Below are positions 1-15,954 of a DNA stretch of 64,000 nt, one piece after another. The position numbers and the translations under genes were made by a program. The DNA comes from Ricinus communis (taxonomy: Eukaryota > Streptophyta > Magnoliopsida > Malpighiales > Euphorbiaceae). The notes beneath the pieces are model-generated. The model was not told where the DNA came from, searched no databases, and was given only the letters and a program-made list of their open reading frames with translations. Location: contig NC_063258.1 of assembly GCF_019578655.1 (NCBI RefSeq), forward strand, positions 5,315,283 to 5,379,282, written 5' to 3'. Positions within the stretch are counted from its first letter, which is position 1. Each line of letters begins with the position of its first letter.

Positions 1-402
1 ATTAGAAGTCGATTACACTCTTCCGCACCCTGAATCACTTTACATTATGATCCGGAGGCAGGGCTATACATGCAGGACAATAGTCCCGCTCCTTTAAGTT
101 CCTCTTTTAGTTTTAATTTGAAATTATGAGAAAATAAATTATAAAAATTAATATTATATTAACAAATTATATATTAAGTAAATATTTTTTAATTTAATTT
201 TTACCTACACTTTGTAGGATTATCGTAATTATTTTGATCTTAAACTATAATGTAAATTGAATTTATAGATAAAATTAAATAAAATTTATAATATTTCTTA
301 AATTTTTAATATATAAGTTTAAATTATGTGTTTTAAAAGAAGATACATATGTCAAAATGTATTAAAATATAGTAATATGTGTCAAAAAAATTTATATCTC
401 AC

Positions 403-446
<44 letters not shown>

Positions 447-3250
447 TTATATTATAGATAAATAAAATTTAAGAATTAACATAATTGGCAATGTAATTCT
501 TTTATTTTTTCAATTAGTCATACTCTGGAAAAATTAAAAATCGATATATTTTCAGCACATAATAAAATAAATTATCTATTAAAACTAATATAATATAATA
601 ATGTTTAGAAACTCTTTATATACTAAAATTTTATATTATTAGTGAATGAAACTAATTTTTTACATATTTGACAATTTAAAAATTTTATTAATATGCAATT
701 GATAATGCCATAACTAAAAGTGTTACATTTTAAAAATGGACATCAATAATTTATTATCCATAGAATAATATTTATTATTTACTTTAACGATATTCATTTT
801 GTATTCTGTCAATTTTTAAATGCTTATTATTTTAGTGAAGGATGTATCATTTTTTATCTACATATTCATTAATTTGTTCTTGTCAATTAAGTAGTTATAA
901 CTTTATATATGTTCCTCAAATCACTATGCAATATTTATTTTCAGATGAGAATGTGATAGGTTTATATTATATACATATATTTAAGATATTCTATTAGATT
1001 GTTGGTGTGTTTTATATACGTAATACGTGGAAATATGTGTTTATTACCTCACTTTAGTTTTATTGTCTAAATTCATGTGATAATGGTGAAAAGGAAAGAA
1101 TGTGAGCTAAATATATATAAATGAATCTTAATTGGACTGCTACTGCGAAAGCTCGAAATAAAGACACGTGGAGTACCAATCTTGTAGGCCTAGCCGAATA
1201 TATGAAGGCCCACAAGGGGAAATTAATTAGTTATTATGTAATTAAAGATAACTACTTTTAAATTATTTATTTTATTTAGGATAGTTAAGAGGATAACTAT
1301 AACAACATTGTGTTTAGAGAAAGCCTCTGCAAAAGAAATATCTACAAGTAATGGAAATTAGTTAAACAAAGGATATCTATCTATCACTATTCTCTCTACA
1401 AATTCTCTACAGTTCATCTTCTACAAACACTTAGTTTTGTATTATTCTTTCAAAGATCAAAAAAGTTTTTCAGGATGTGGAGAGTGAGGATCAATCATCT
1501 TCATCCCTTGAAAAACTTTTAAATTTTGAGAGAGCCTTAATTTTTTGTTTTATATTTTTTATGTCGTTCTATTTAATTTCAATGACCGTTGGATTAAATA
1601 TGTCAAGCTAGTTTCTATAAGTGTTTAGTTTAGCTTTTTTACTTATGTATGAACCTTATTTATTATGAGTTTAATGAATGATTTATTTACCTTCATACTT
1701 ATATTACTTTTATCTATTATTATTGATTGACCATCATACCAATTTAATAGCAATATTTGTTATGAAAATCTTTAGATTAAAAGTAATAGAAACACCATCT
1801 TTACTTTAATCTATAGTAATAGAAGAAACCTAGATTGCATCATTAACTTGAATGACTAAGGAAAAAGACACATCACTATTTCATTCATTAGATTTAGGCT
1901 TGAGGGAAAAGAAGGGAATTGTTAAGTATAAGCTAGACTAAATGTTATTTTATCATATAATTTACATTAAATATTTCATTTGTATATTTACTTTCTAGTT
2001 TATTTAGTTTCTTTTGTAAACCTTAAAATTATTCTCACAACATTAGCTTAGAGTGTTTATATTTATTTTTAGTATTTTTGTATGATACTTGATCTTTATA
2101 TTATATGCTCTACAGTTCCTTATGAGATAGACCTCGTGGTGAACTTGCATATACTATCGTTCGATTCGTACACTTACGAGTACTAAATTTGAGATATCAA
2201 AATGATGTTAATTGTTTTACAAAAGTTAGATTCATTGTTTTTGTAATGCATATTGAAATATTTTTATGATAGATATAAACATTCATCATTTATAAGCATA
2301 ATATTCATTAGTTTGTTAATAGATATTCATCATTGATGAATATCAAATTCATTCATAATATAGACATAATATAAATCGTCTTTACAGTTAGTAAACAAGA
2401 AAAGAAAATGTCAAGCTAAATTTATACTACAAATATTTATAATATGATACAAATATTTTTTTAATAAAATAAAATAAATAAATAATAGATATTTAACGTT
2501 TAAACAATAAACATTCAGTAGATATTCAATGAACATTTAATACCGATTTAATAAACATAAAATAAAAAAAAGCGCACGTCACAACTCTGATACATACGTC
2601 AAAATTTTGACACACGTGTTGTACTTAGCGGATTACATTACAATATGTTTCGGAATGCATGAAATAAGGCCCCCTCTTCTCCTATGTTCCATACTGAAAA
2701 CTAGTACAGTACGCCTACTGGATTGAGCTACTGGATTTCACGCATTACCCATTTGTTCATATTACATGTTGAATCAGTTTGAGGAAAAGGGTTTAAAATG
2801 AAATTTTATGATTTTACAATTAATGGCTGAAATATAATAAATCTCATAAATGAAAAATAAAAACACCAATCATATCACTCTCTAATGGATTCAATGTTAA
2901 GATTTGTTTATATGATGAACTTTAATTATTAACAATCAGAGCAGAAGTCATGGGAATTGGAACGGGTTGAATAGGTTTGACACGGAATCTGTCATGTCAT
3001 GCAAGGTAGTTTTGAAAGCATATCCAGTAGTCTCAAGAGAAAGAAACTTGACAGAAGACAAAAACAGTTTAAACAGTAGATAGCAGAGCTGCATACAAAA
3101 AATAAATTCTATAAAGAGATCACAACACTCGAGACTATAACTAAAGGTGGGGGAGGGGGAGGGGGAGGACGACATCTAATATGACAACATTCACTAGCAC
3201 CATTATCACTGAAAAAGAAGAGTAATGTGCTAGTTTCATCAACAATCATC
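1..3250. other. AT-rich intergenic DNA
   Basis: No coding region is supported here. The stretch is AT-rich with an (AT)n tract near 406-442. A less AT-rich segment at about 1130-1520 reads like untranslated or LTR-derived sequence, but no reading frame, primer site or paired repeat was found to prove it. Reading frames near 2950-3180 are low complexity and probably lie in or beyond the 3' UTR of the AIP1 gene on the minus strand. Confidence 0.6.
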
Positions 3251-3731
3251 TTACAACCAAAGGAGAGAGAGAGTGATCATACCCGAAATTTGCTTCTCTG
3301 CCGCATGCTATTTCGAACAGTTTCTGATGTATAAATAAAACTCTGGATATATGACATATCTAAGCTCATCTAAAACTTCTGAAACCTCCCACTGCACAAA
3401 GACAGACGGCACAAAACACCGGTGGCGGAAAAAGACAAGACTAAAGAAGTTTCCCTACTTCAATCACCATGTGGAAACAATACCAACTTCAAGCTATAAA
3501 AGGGAATAAATCACAACCCACTCAAAACTGCTATTTCTAGATGAGCATTTCCAACGTGACGCGATAACTAGAAGAGGCATTTCAATCTTCACTAATATAT
3601 GCTTATTCTTCAAACTCTCTCCTAAATCATTGCAACACAAACTTCACAACAAACAAAATTCAAAGCAATTCAGCTGGTGGCCGAACTTCATACTTTTTGA
3701 CCTTACTTTCCTTGCGATGGCCTTCAATAAA

Positions 3732-5927
3732 TCAGCATGACTGAGGGCTTAATTTCCAAAGACGAACACAAGCATCCTCACCAGAGCTTACTACACTCAG
3801 CTGATCAGTGAAAGCTAATCCATATACCCCGCCCAAGTGAGCTCCCTTTATTGTCCGTCGACTAGTGGCTGGCTTGTCAACTTCATATATAATGACACAA
3901 GTATCTAGTGATCCAGTAGCAACCATGCTACTATCAGGAGACCAAGCAAGGCAGTTTATACGAGCAGTATGGTACAACATGTTCTTAAGCTTCACCTGTG
4001 AGATTTTATCAAAAATAACCAATAAAGTTTTCACACTCCAGCTAAGCAAGAGGAAAAAAAATAATATAATAAATTCTTTAGTCTACATATGAAAAAAAAA
4101 AAAAAAGCAAAAGGAGTGCAATTTAATATTTATAAGTTCAAAACAAAACATTGAAAAAGAATGGAAATTCTTTATTTATTTTCTATATATTTTATATTAG
4201 AAATTTATATTCTAAATTATTAGAAATTATAAACAATAAACAAAACTAGACCTTCTCCAGTGTCAAGTCAAATCAGATTTATAACTGATAAAATAAATTT
4301 AAAAAGTAAATAGAAAGAGTAGAAAGTGCTTTTGTTGCCACTCATAAGAAATTACCACGCCATCTTTGATGAGACAAATGAAAGGCACATGATATACAAT
4401 AAAACCAAGATCTAACCAGGCCAGAGAGGCTTCAAAATACATGCTAGATTCGTGAGTGTATTACTAGTCAAGGATTTTTTAAATCCACATAATCAACCAG
4501 TCAGGGGCTTTGCATGATTGAAACAGAATAAAAAAACCTCGCATAATAAAGTTAATTACGTTCTCATATACTAAGAACACAGTGCATGGAAAAACTAGAA
4601 TTAGCCAAAACAAGACTTGATGTTTAAGTGTAAGAATCAAATCACTTCCACATCAAATAAAAATGCATTAGTATCTACTAGTTACTATATAGTTTACCTA
4701 GGAACACCTAGCCTGCATTTGTAATAAGAAAAAGAAAGGCATCAATTACAACTAAGAGTTTGCTTCTTCACTGTTTAAACATTTACTTTGATGAATTGAT
4801 ATAAAGTCTATGACTCTAATTCACTTGTCAAAATATATTCTTGCTTTTTAAATTTTCAAGCTAACTAAAGGACAATATTCATAAAATTTAAAATAAACAA
4901 TTGTGCAACCTATGCCTCCCACTTATAATTTTCATCTCACAATTAACTAAATTACTTAATTGCAGGTAATGGTTATAAATGCTAACTTGATTGGTGAATT
5001 GGGAAAAAGAAGAAGGTAATAAATAGATAGACCAATGATTCATATTGAAAGATAGATTTGTGGTGGGTGGTATTCATGTATCCAACAGGCGAATTTGTTC
5101 TTTCTACCTTTTCAGGAGGTAACAAGTGGTTCAACCAATTTTAATCAAGTTCTGGCCAATGACAAGAGTGCAAGTTGTCAAACATATTAATGACCACAGA
5201 GGTTCCTGGTAAACCTTGGTCCAATTAGAAGAATTAGCCAAAATTGAAGATGCACACCAATACTCTATTTGGCAAAAATGAGGGTAAGGTAAGATAAGGT
5301 TTTATAAAGTAAATGAATGTAAGATTCTAGAAGGTAAGGTAGAGTTTTTAATTTTACTTTGTTTAGGAAGAAAGAAAGTAAATTAAAGTTTTAGAAGGTA
5401 ATAATGACTTTATTAAACTAAAATCTCCTCAACTCACCTATTTGGAGAGTTGAGATTTGGAGGTTTTGGAGGTTTTCAAAAATCTTACCTCCTAAATTAT
5501 ACTTCTTTTCCAAACAAGGGTTGCAGGTTCTAAAACTTTATAAGACTCTCAAAAACTCTAAAAAGCCTCCATCCAACCAGGCTGTAAGGGTTTGATTTGG
5601 TCAGTTGGCCTTCTTTTGTCATTATATCCTTAAACATTACCCCTACAACATTTCACTCGCAATCCTTTAAACCCATACCCATGCATCCTTAAGAAAAAGA
5701 TTATGGTAGAAAGTTCAATAAGCAGAACCAAGTACAGTGGGGAAAACCTAACAAATTTAAGAAAGACAAATATTGCGTCTCATTTCAAGTTCTCCATTTT
5801 ATTTAGTATTTTTACAGATGATGCAGTTTGACAAAATTAGAGAGAGAGAGAGTCGCAGAAGTAACAAGAAAAGCACAAAGGTGTTACAAGTCCGGTATAA
5901 TCCCAAGAAGAAATAAACTGCTGTGAT

Positions 5928-5958
<31 letters not shown>

Positions 5959-8900
5959 TAGCAGAAGTAATAGCAAAAGCTCAAAGGTGCAACAAGTCGG
6001 GTATAATCCAAAAAGTAAATGTAGAGGTTAATCATCACAGATAACTGACATAATTTTGCATGATTGCTATTCTGCTGAATTAATTAATGCAAGAAATAAA
6101 CTGCTACGATGCAAACAAAATCACAAAAGTAAATTGAAATGGGTGAACATGGTACCTCTCGGGAGACACGATCCCAAACAATAGCTTCTCTATTTGCATC
6201 ACCAGATGCAAACATTGAAACATCTGGAGAGTAACGTATGACACTGACAGCACCACGATGCTTCTCAAGGACTGCTTCTTCCTTGAGCGTATCACCCATA
6301 ACAGAATATATATGCAATTTACCATCCTGCCCACCTATGATTGCTTCACTTCCATCAGGTGCAACTGCAGATGCTGTTACAGCAAAACCAAGATCGATAG
6401 TTGACACTATTTTTGTACCACGGAGCATGACAACACCAGAATCAATTGTGACCAATACAAGCTCAGGACACAGAAGGGCAAGACTCAAGTCTTTTGGTTG
6501 ACTGCCAATGTCAATGGAATCAGCACCTCCACATTGATCCCCTTGAAAATGAACTCTCCATATCTGGACAATTGAAAAAATAAATAAAGCAAGCATTACC
6601 ATTTTATAACTAAAACCTGGCATATATACTTCCTTTCCAATGGAAAAGTACAAGGTGGCTAAAGAGGAGGGCACATGTAATTAACAAAAACCACATACAA
6701 AATTGTTTAATTACCTAGCAAATTTACAGACCCATAATGCATATATCTATAGGAAGGAGAATATGGCATCTATTGGGGAAAAGTTGAGAGATCGGAGATT
6801 GAAATAAATTGGACATGTGCATTGTAGACTAACCAATACACCAATATAAAAGATGTAGCAAAAGGAAGTTGTGGAAGATAACAAACCAAGTGGCGAAAAA
6901 TATGAACATGTTAGAAAAAATAATGAGAAAAGGAACAGCAGCCCTAGATCTTTCAAGGTGCAACTTTAAACTAGATGAAATAGTGTAAAAAGATCAATTG
7001 AGTTGACTCCATCTTATTTGGATTATCCTTAATAAGCATTCCAAAGATCCATTCATGTGTAATATGGTAACTTCTTCTGTCATTTTATTGAATATGACTT
7101 GAAGGACTCGAGGATTTCAAAATGTTGGCTGGGAGAAATGCAAGTCCTTGGACATATATCTATATCTTCAAAAGATAATTTCTCCTGGCATCATTAAATG
7201 TTAAGGAGTTTAAATAAAATGTATTTAACAAGAATATTATCATCCACCTTATTAACTGCAAATTGATTAGAACGATAATGCAAAGGAAACATAATTCTTT
7301 CAGCACCCAACTAAAGCATATAAGCATGCTAATCACCTTATTATCAAATCCAGACGTGACGATTTCCTCTTCAACAGCAGCTAAACATTTGATTTGAGTA
7401 TTCTCTTTCCTATGTACTTTACAGCTGTATCCAATGCCTTGAATCCATTTCACTATCAAACCATCATAACTGCTCGAAAGTATGGTTTTTGGCACATTTT
7501 TAAGCACCGCTAATGATGTGACATTCTTCATATGTCCAGATATCTGTTGGGGTGTTTTATCAAGATCATTTGCTGAGAAGATACTGATTGTGCCGCCAAG
7601 GGAAACAGTGACAAGATGATCATTCTGCCAGAGGCAACCAACTAGCATGTCATCCAGTCCACCTGATCCAGAACATGTCAATGTCTTCTTCAATTTTCCA
7701 TTACCATCATCACAAATCTCCCAAACTTTTGCTGACTTGTCAGCAGAAGCAGTCAGCACCTACAAAATAATGTAATTCTATGTCAGTATTTATTGAGCAT
7801 AGCATACATGATACAGTAGGAAGTAGATAAGCAGATACAGGCAGACATAGGCAAATAGGTAAGCCAAGCATGAGAAAGAAGAAGACTCGCAACAAAAAGA
7901 CAGATACTTTTTGCAAAAAAAAAAATATAATAAGAAAGAAACAAAAAGAAAAAAAGGAAAAACAAATCCAATTGCTTTCAAACTGATAGCATGATAGTAT
8001 GGAAGTGAAAATCCTATTAATCCTCATTTGGTTCCTTTTTGAAGCAAACTAAAAAGTGATATTCAAAATAGAACAGCATCCGTATCTTTAAGGATGAACA
8101 TCTTGGCACCTAGAGAAATGTATATCTATAATACAATATCAGCTATATAGGCCAGCCTACCTGTTTACCATCTGGACTCCAGCTAACAGCATAAATGCTT
8201 CCCTTATGACCATCTCCAGAGGACAGCTCTCCTATCTTTTCTCCGGTCTTCCCATCGAATAGTATGCCCTTCTTATCGGAGCTTACACTGATGAATTTGC
8301 TGCCATCTGGAGAATATCTAACGCAATTGACAAAATTTGAATGATCCCTGCAAATAAGTGAACCAAGCCCTTGAGCAAATGAAGTAACACCCTAAAGACA
8401 TGCCAGCTCCTTTTCAACATCCACTTCGCTCCCAAAGTCCCACCTCCATATTAATAATTAACAAAAAGTAAAAGAAGATTAAATTCAAAGTAACCGTTCA
8501 GGATGATAATGTTGATTCTCGACCATCTAAACAAAGCAAAATATGAGGTCAGTCAGACAGTATCCAACTAGTGTCAAACTGTGAATGCTTTGAAATAACT
8601 AAATAATTAATAGCTGAAGGCTGAATTTTTTATCCTATTTGAATCAAATTGGTTTATATATTTCCAAACGATCATTTTATGACAGTATTAATTTTGAGGT
8701 TCCACATTCTTATAAATTGATATATGGACTAGTCATCGGATTAATGTCTCCTTTTAAAAAGAAAAAGAAAAAAGAAAAAGAAAAAAGAAGAAGACTACCC
8801 TTTCTTTGCCATGAAAATGGATGGAAGCATAGAGAAACACACACTAGGAGCGCAATTGAACAAACCATTGTGTGTTGAGACAATTTCTAAACATATTTTT

Positions 8901-9636
8901 CATGTGAATGCATTATCAAAAGGTAAAACACATAACAAAATGAACTTGACAAAGAAAAAAGAATATTTGTATAATAATAACAAACCTGCGAGATAGCTTG
9001 AATTTAAAAGGAGGACCCTCATAAAAATTGACCAAGAAATCCTCACCACAAGTCACAATACGAAATGGCCTTGTTGGCTTAAATCCACAGCTCAACACTC
9101 TCCTTGAATGCCCATCAAATTCCCCTACATTAGTCCCTGAATCCCACCTATTTCAACATCACCAGAAACAATAATTAAACATCATTTACTTGAAAAGAAT
9201 AAGAATAAGAAGAAGAAGAAGAAGAAGGAGAAATGGGTACTAACATGAAAGCACGCACTAAAGATTTTCCTTTGCCATCACCACAAGCAACGATCCTTAA
9301 CCCATCAGGAGACCACTGAAGATCATCGATCCGACCCGACAAAACTTTAAATTCTTTCTTCAAAACATGATCATTATAAGCACCCCAGATCCTGACAGTA
9401 CCAGAGACGTCAGCAGAAGCGATCCACTCGCCATTAGGAGAGTAACGAGCGACAGTGGCTTGGTAGCCATGATCTCCATAAACAGAAACGTCAAGTGGGT
9501 TGTCGAGGTTAAGGATTAGAACTGATCTGTTGTTAGTGTAGAGAATGGAATTGGATTTTGGATTGCCCGATATTAGAATTCCTCTGCCCCGTTCAGTTGA
9601 GGGAACACAGGCATAGGTCTCCGATAGCTGTGCCAT
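3732..9636 (-). CDS. AIP1: Actin-interacting protein 1 (WD40 double-propeller), six exons
   Basis: Plant AIP1 works with ADF/cofilin to disassemble and cap actin filaments in the cytoplasm. Six exons join in frame with GT-AG sites: 9636-9245, 9147-8986, 8347-8161, 7759-7337, 6563-6156 and 3995-3732. Together they give 1836 nt and 611 aa, the usual plant AIP1 length. The protein starts [19 protein letters not shown] and ends [13 protein letters not shown]-type repeat ends are visible along its length (GTVRIWG near residue 100, [22 protein letters not shown]), as expected for 14 blades in two propellers. The start is the ATG at 9636; an in-frame upstream ATG at 9771 precedes sequence unlike AIP1 and was not used. 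Codon phases across exons 1-3 sum correctly (392, 162 and 187 nt). Intron 5 is over 2 kb and holds repeats. No break was seen, so the gene looks functional. Family assignment is from recognition of the WD40 protein, not a search. Confidence 0.93.
5250..5590. repeat. Possible MITE-like insertion in AIP1 intron 5
   Basis: A purine/pyrimidine-patterned stretch carries an internal hairpin around 5420-5460, with CTCAACTC facing GAGTTGAG across a short loop, and AGGTAAGGT-type motifs repeated on its left side. No clean terminal inverted repeat or target duplication was found, so the mobile-element reading is weak. Confidence 0.25.
5839..6020. repeat. 106-bp imperfect tandem duplication with (GA)n tracts
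   Basis: Two copies of a unit start with a GA run and continue GCAGAAGTAA...CAAAGGTG...GGTATAATCC. GCAGAAGTAA occurs at about 5855 and again at about 5961, a period of 106 bp. The second GA tract is longer than the first. The duplication lies inside AIP1 intron 5. Confidence 0.8.
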
Positions 9637-11870
<2,234 letters not shown>

Positions 11871-11871
11871 A

Positions 11872-12108
11872 TTGGACTTCTAAAATTGGATATGCAATTA
11901 ATAAGTTATTAATATTATTTATCAAGTTTAATTAATCAATTAATTATTATTTTTATTTATCAATTTTTTTTTATTTTCAATAGTTTGTTTTTCTTTTTTT
12001 ATTAGTAGATTTTTTATTTACAATATTTTAGTGTCATATCTCTATATAAATTTTATTCTTACATTATTTTTTTCTATTAATCATAGTAAATTAGTATTAA
12101 ACCAAATC
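11872..12108. repeat. Direct repeat A0, copy 1
   Basis: Starts TTGGACTTCTAAAATTGG and closely matches 14701-14947 in the same orientation. The match stops abruptly at ACCAAA (12108), where caulimovirid-like sequence begins. In copy 2 the repeat continues into further repeat sequence instead. Confidence 0.8.
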
Positions 12109-13870
12109 GAGCTATAAGGAGCTCAGCTATAGCTCTATTAGAGGTACCGGTTTGGGTTTTGTAGGTATTAGCTACTATGATCATCTGTTGTAAGAGACCA
12201 ATAATGTTGTACTCAGACATTCCATCTATATTTCATTCATAGACGGAGGAAGAATTGAACCTATATTGAGTAAGGACATTATTTCTGTTTTCTATGCTTA
12301 AATCTAGGGCAGTATTCCTAGGAGTATGTCAAGTTAATCTAGGGGGCTTGCCATCTCAATCTACTGATTTGGGAGGGTTTTTCAGTGACACTTTCGAGCT
12401 CTGAATCATTAGATTCATTGCTTTGGGCTTGATCTATAACACTAATATTTCTACTACTTTGAGGCGTACTTGGTATTAAGTTCTTGGAATACTCGGAAGT
12501 GGTTAATTTGCTAAGCTGTTCTCTAACTGCTCTAGCAAACTCAATTTGCTTGTAGAATTGGTCTTGACTATGCTTTGAAATTTGGTAGGGTTTAAAGACG
12601 GGGTTTTTGAATTTTTCTATTTGACTTACCTCTCTTTGATGACCAATATTGGGGACAACAGAGGTTAAAACTGTAGTAGGTTTCTGGATTTGGCTTTCTA
12701 TCCTAACTAGCTATTTTCCTATTGTGTTAAAATAGGTATTTGAGAAATTGTTCTGTTGAACAATATTTTTGACATTTTTTTCAAACTCTTCTCCTACTAA
12801 TTTATAAGGTGCGGCTTCGATTTCGTTTTCTCCATAAGGAATGGTTATCTTCCTAAGGGGAGGATGTTCAGACGGGATGGTTTGTTTTTCTCCGATCTTC
12901 CATTCTGGGGCTTTATTCCTAATGATAACTGGACTAATGAGTTTATCTTTGAAAGAATAAGAGATGCTATTTTATTTGCAATAAATCTAAAACAAGTCAA
13001 AAAATGTAATTTGGATCTTGTTTTGCATGCAAAATTCATAGTATCTTTCTTGAATACTTTCTTTTTCTTGTAGAAAATTCTTAAAAAACTAAAGTTTTTT
13101 GGAATGGTTTTTCTTTGAATAGAAATCTTTATGTAAAAGCTTTTTATTGATTTGAAAATCTTTTGAAATCAAGTTGATTTCTACCTCTATATTTTGGGTT
13201 ATTGCTGATGGTGATGGTGATGAGGGGGTAGAGATGGTCTCTATATCATCATCTTTCTTTGGTTCATTGTAAATAGGTCTAGGGACATTGCTTTGGTAAT
13301 CAACATTGTGTAATGTGGTGTTTGAGCTTGGTAAGTCTGATGTTGAAAATCTCGGTAAATCTGATGTTGAAAATCTTGGTAATGTTTGTGATGAAGTTGG
13401 TTTTTTGTAAGGGGCATAGATAACATAAGGTATATTTGATACGCTTCGAATATCTATGGTCGAAATTGAAGAATTGTCATTAGAAAATATGAAAGAGGTT
13501 GAGCTTCTGTTGAATGTGAGCTTTACTTTCCCATCTCTGAAAACTGGGTTATGTTTCTGAGATCGGTGTTTGGTTCTGTCTGCTTTGGTGATTCAGGTTG
13601 GGTTGCTCCTTCAAGGATCCATTCTTCTCGAAGAGTGATATCTTTCCATTGAATAGTTTTTGGAATTGTTGTGTTGGCTTCAGAAAGATCTGTTTGGAGG
13701 AATAAGGTTTGTCCTTTTGGTGAGTGAAGTTTGTGTTTCGAACCAAAAGTAGAAATCATGGCTTTATAATATATTTTAAAAATCAATGCTATCGGGATAG
13801 ACCCTTCAAGCATTTTGTAATTATGTGTTTTTATTTGGAGAACAATACTCTTTAAAATATTTGAAACTAA
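12109..13870 (-). pseudogene. Decayed endogenous caulimovirid-like polyprotein segment (movement-protein region)
   Basis: Read on the minus strand, frames in 13813-13241 resemble the movement-protein domain of plant pararetroviruses of the petuvirus/florendovirus type: a hydrophobic start, a lysine/histidine-rich stretch with QTDL, then a tryptophan-containing segment, followed by a polar serine/threonine/proline-rich linker. Coding-like sequence continues in broken frames to about 12110. A frameshift lies near 13525-13545, and stop codons interrupt the linker around 13080, 13025-12960, 12710 and beyond. No reverse transcriptase, protease or RNase H region of this element is present in the window. 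It is an inactive genomic remnant. The assignment rests on domain-style recognition of a divergent family, so a retroelement carrying a related movement-protein domain is the main alternative. Confidence 0.5.
13330..13377 (-). repeat. 24-bp tandem duplication in the caulimovirid-like linker
   Basis: Two consecutive 24-bp copies (13330-13353 and 13354-13377) differ at two positions. Each contains TCTGATGTTGAAAATCT. The length is a multiple of three, so the duplication preserves frame. Confidence 0.9.
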
Positions 13871-14099
13871 TAGGTCCTTTGTTAAGGCTTGACTCGACAG
13901 TACCTAATAAAAAATCATAAAAATTTATAAACCTAGCGTCTCTAAGGACTGCTAAGATAGAAGTATCTAAACCTTCTCTCATAAGGGGTTTTATTCCTAC
14001 CTGGACAAGGCCTATTTTGATGTATTTATAGTATTTTTTTTTATGTTTCTGGAAGGTTTTTGGATTTAGAAGATAGATTTCTTCAAAAACTTTGAAATT

Positions 14100-14121
14100 T
14101 TGATATCTCTTTCTTCGATTT

Positions 14122-14183
<62 letters not shown>

Positions 14184-14698
14184 AAATTATAATAAAAATA
14201 TATATTATTAATTTTTAAAAAATTAAGATGGGAATCAGGGCATGGATGACTCAATCTTATCCTGCCCCCGGCATAGGGACTCTCTCGACTTAGAGCGGAG
14301 ATACCTTATAAGAACGGGTCATGTTTTGTTATTCCTACTCTTTCATTAATCATTAAAAATAAAAAAATATGGTTTTCTTGTGCTATATTAGATTGCAACT
14401 AGACATTTTCACAAGTTTAAGGTTCATCAAATTCTATCCAAAAAATTCATAATCGGACAATAATACTTTATTTAAGTCTATTTGAGTTGAAATCTAAAAC
14501 TTTGATTATAATAACCTTTTAGTGCACAAGCTCTTTTAATAGGAGCAAACTCTAAAAAGGAATATTTTATTATGAAATAAATTAGAATCATCAATAATTG
14601 AGTTAAACTCGGATGAACTAATCATCAGTCTCAGAGATGACTGCTTTAGTATTTTATCTTCAATTTGTAAAAGAAAAAAAAAAGAACAAAATAAGAGA
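14100..14698. repeat. Direct repeat B, copy 1 (with (AT)n tract)
   Basis: Begins at an (AT)n tract (about 14127-14178) and runs through GGGACTCTCTCGACTT and AGAGCGGAGAT to the motif CAAAATAAGAGA. It matches 15958-16500 in the same orientation with scattered substitutions and small indels. No coding frame is seen. It could be a non-coding part of the neighbouring virus-like element or an unrelated non-autonomous repeat. Confidence 0.8.
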
Positions 14699-15125
14699 AT
14701 TGGACTTCTAAAATTGAATATGCAATTAATAAGTTATTAATATTATTTATCAAATTTAATTAATCCAATCAATTATTAATTTTATTTTTTTTATTTTCAA
14801 TAGTTGGTTTTTCCTTTTTATTAGTAGATTTTTTATTTTTTATTTACAATATCTTAATGTCATATCTCTAAATAGATTTTATTCTTACACTATTACCATA
14901 CATTATTTTTTTTTCTATTAATCATATTAAATTAGTATTAAACCAAATTCATATTAAATAGAATATCCTAATAAAAAAATCTGTTTTCATTATTATTATC
15001 CTAATTGTTATTGACTTCTAAGATTTATTTAATGTTAAAATATTAATAAAGTTAGACTTCTAGAGTTAAACTTATCCAATAATCTAATTAATCTAATTAA
15101 TTAACTAAATAATAAATAAAGTCAA
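14699..15125. repeat. Direct repeat A0 copy 2 joined to repeat A1
   Basis: 14701-14947 repeats 11872-12108. The adjoining 14948-15120 (A1) is repeated at 15590-15770; both contain ATTGTTATTGACTTCTAA and a following TTAATTAATTAA-rich end. Here A0 and A1 are contiguous, which suggests this is the undisturbed arrangement. Confidence 0.75.
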
Positions 15126-15589
15126 TATAAATTAATGGTCTAAAAGTTTAACTACTTAAGTAAAATTAGATGATTAGTCTCAATTATAATTTACTAACAA
15201 TGCATGCAAGGGAATATTTACTATCCAAAGTTGGAGCTCTAGTAGTTTAATTTACTAATAATTTATAGTGTTTGAAAAGCATAACCCACAAGATATTACT
15301 AAAAAGAATATGAGAATTCATTATAATATATAGTAGAAAATTAAAAAAAATAATTTTTTATTAGGTAGACATACATCTGGACCAAATATATTTAAGTTAA
15401 TATTATAATATAATATTAAAAGAAACTCTTATAAATTATCATTAATCTTTCAATTTAATAAATTTATAATTATAATTATATATGCGTGCTAATGTTATTT
15501 TCCATTATTGATTCATAAAGGTCATTTAAATTAGGTAAGATTTTGCACGTTGCTATTTTTTTTGTTGTATGCATTGGCTTATTGGGTAA

Positions 15590-15770
15590 TTGTTATTAAA
15601 TAGGATATTAATCCTAATAAAAATATGTTCTCATTATTATTTTCTTAATTGTTATTGACTTCTAAAATTTGTCTGATGTTAAAATACTAATCGAGTTGGA
15701 CTTCTAGAATTAAATTTATCCAATGGCTCAATTAACTTAATTAATTAATTAAACAATCAATAAGACTATT
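15590..15770. repeat. Direct repeat A1, copy 2
   Basis: Matches 14948-15120 in the same orientation, with several substitutions. Confidence 0.75.
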
Positions 15771-15954
15771 TTTGTAAATCTATTTGTCTTCCTATTCGCA
15801 TATTTATATATGTTATGATATTGTGATATCCTTTTATCGTATTTGTATTATGTAATGTTTTATAGACCTTTTATTTTTTTATACAAATTATTGTATATAT
15901 TTGTGTTAACTTTTATATATTATTAATTAACTCAATAATATTTTTAAGTAAATA

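Noticed and set aside
6238..6501. Plus-strand 87-codon frame
   Set aside because: It is antisense to AIP1 exon 5, which carries the WD40 coding signal.
14066..14254. Open frame of alternating Ile and Tyr
   Set aside because: It is a translation of an (AT)n microsatellite. The same applies to the frame at 22794-22988.
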